Positions 63,572-64,000 of a DNA stretch of 64,000 nucleotides are shown here, piece after piece. Below the pieces are notes generated by a model. That model was not told the origin of the DNA, did no database searches, and was given only the letters and a program-made list of their open reading frames with translations. The position numbers and the translations under genes were made by a program. Origin of the DNA: Streptomyces roseofulvus (lineage in GTDB: Bacteria; Actinomycetota; Actinomycetes; Streptomycetales; Streptomycetaceae); the NCBI RefSeq assembly GCF_039534915.1, contig NZ_BAAAWE010000001.1, forward strand, positions 620,001-684,000, written 5' to 3'. Position 1 is the first letter of the stretch; each line of letters starts with the position of its first letter.

Positions 63572-63613
63572 CCGCACTCCCTGGTCCCTCACCCGACCAG
63601 GATTTGGCACGGG

Positions 63614-63646
63614 TCATGCGAGGTCAACGCCCCTTCGACCGCATGA
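63614..63646. promoter_or_regulatory. inverted repeat upstream of the GntR-LacI regulator
   Basis: TCATGCGAGGTC (63614-63625) and GACCGCATGA (63637-63646) are complementary apart from one extra pair of bases, separated by 11 bases. The site is 43 bases upstream of the regulator start, a suitable place for autoregulation. Confidence 0.4.
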
Positions 63647-63864
63647 TTCCCCCATGCGGCCGCGCCGTGGCCCCCAGGGGGGCCGTGCCCCGGCTGCCGG
63701 GGAATCCGGTCCGTCACCGCGCGTGTCCGCGTCCGGTGGGGCCGCCCGCGCCGGTCGTCGGGAAACATACGGTCGGTCATGTGCTGTCGGTGCGTTGCCG
63801 TCCCCGGAGCGCGGCCCCTAGCGTCCTCGCCAACCCGATCAGGGTCTCGTCAAGGAGGACGCCG

Positions 63865-64000
63865 ATGGACGCCGACCAGCTCACTGGGCCTCTCACCGCG
63901 GCGATGAGCCGCCGGCGGCTGCTCCGGCTCGCCGGGGCCGCCGCCGCCCTGGCCGGTGCCGCCCAGTTCCTCGGGCCGACGCCCGCCCGGGCCGCCGACA
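63865..64000 (+). CDS. Tat-exported protein, 5' end only
   Basis: Only 45 codons are visible. They encode a twin-arginine signal peptide: SRRRLLRLAGAAAAL followed by a hydrophobic core and an ARAAD-type cleavage region, so a folded, often cofactor-containing or glycan-active enzyme is exported. AAGGAGG precedes ATG 63865, and a TAGCGT -10 box lies at 63819-63824. The divergent regulator is of a sugar-responsive type, so an extracellular glycosidase is a reasonable guess, but the catalytic domain is outside the window. Confidence 0.8.
   Translation, partial: MDADQLTGPLTAAMSRRRLLRLAGAAAALAGAAQFLGPTPARAAD

Overview
The window is chromosomal DNA of a high-GC actinomycete, almost certainly a Streptomyces. 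Nearly every real gene has G or C at third codon positions, GTG and TTG starts are common, ribosome sites are GGAGG-type, several genes look leaderless, and the gene content (LitR/LitS light cluster, DosR-type dormancy genes, DUF5685, streptogrisin-type protease, Tat exports) is typical of that genus. I see no tRNA, rRNA, CRISPR array, insertion sequence, phage gene or secondary-metabolite core gene.

Layout. (1) 1-3.9 kb: a two-subunit xanthine dehydrogenase (xdhA plus a cut-off xdhB), preceded by a pyrimidine-rich leader and a 25-codon leader ORF. (2) 3.9-8.9 kb: a light and DNA-repair cluster made of a B12-binding MerR regulator (LitR/CarH type), an ECF sigma factor (LitS type), a photolyase and a LitQ-type SDR/DUF2867 protein. 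Three intergenic regions share a GGAAACGAYG element. No carotenoid genes are visible. (3) 9-21 kb: a secreted lysyl-oxidase-like protein; an operon of GMC oxidoreductase, patatin lipase and membrane metallophosphoesterase; a TetR regulator; then a membrane protein, a cytoplasmic-looking subtilase and a small protein resembling the subtilase N-terminal domain.

(4) 21-45.5 kb: a DosR-like dormancy and hypoxia island. It holds a DevR/DosR-type response regulator and a two-GAF DosS-type kinase, four CBS-BON proteins, four intact universal stress proteins and one decayed copy, an Acg-type nitroreductase, a GH65 phosphorylase with a beta-phosphoglucomutase-like partner, a beta-CASP metallo-beta-lactamase protein, Hsp20, a flavodoxin, an Rv1733c-like membrane protein, an NAD-dependent formate dehydrogenase (fdhA plus a nuoEF-like fdhB) with a SHOCT peptide, and a NarK-type transporter. 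Copies of a 15-bp imperfect palindrome close to GGGACCGTTCGGCCC recur in the intergenic regions of this island and probably mark its regulon. Together the genes suggest survival at low oxygen: redox sensing, formate oxidation, nitrate or nitrite movement, slow use of stored sugar, and protein and nucleotide protection.

(5) 45.5-64 kb: ordinary accessory genes. These are a MacB-type ABC exporter, a DUF4246 protein, a DoxX-AhpD-ECF41 sigma set with matching promoters, MarR/pirin/GNAT/monooxygenase genes, a macrolide-type glycosyltransferase, an F420/FMN split-barrel protein, DUF5685 with a cysteine-rich tail, a streptogrisin-like protease under a LacI-type palindrome, a two-helix ion channel, a methyltransferase, a GntR-LacI hybrid regulator and the start of a Tat-exported protein.
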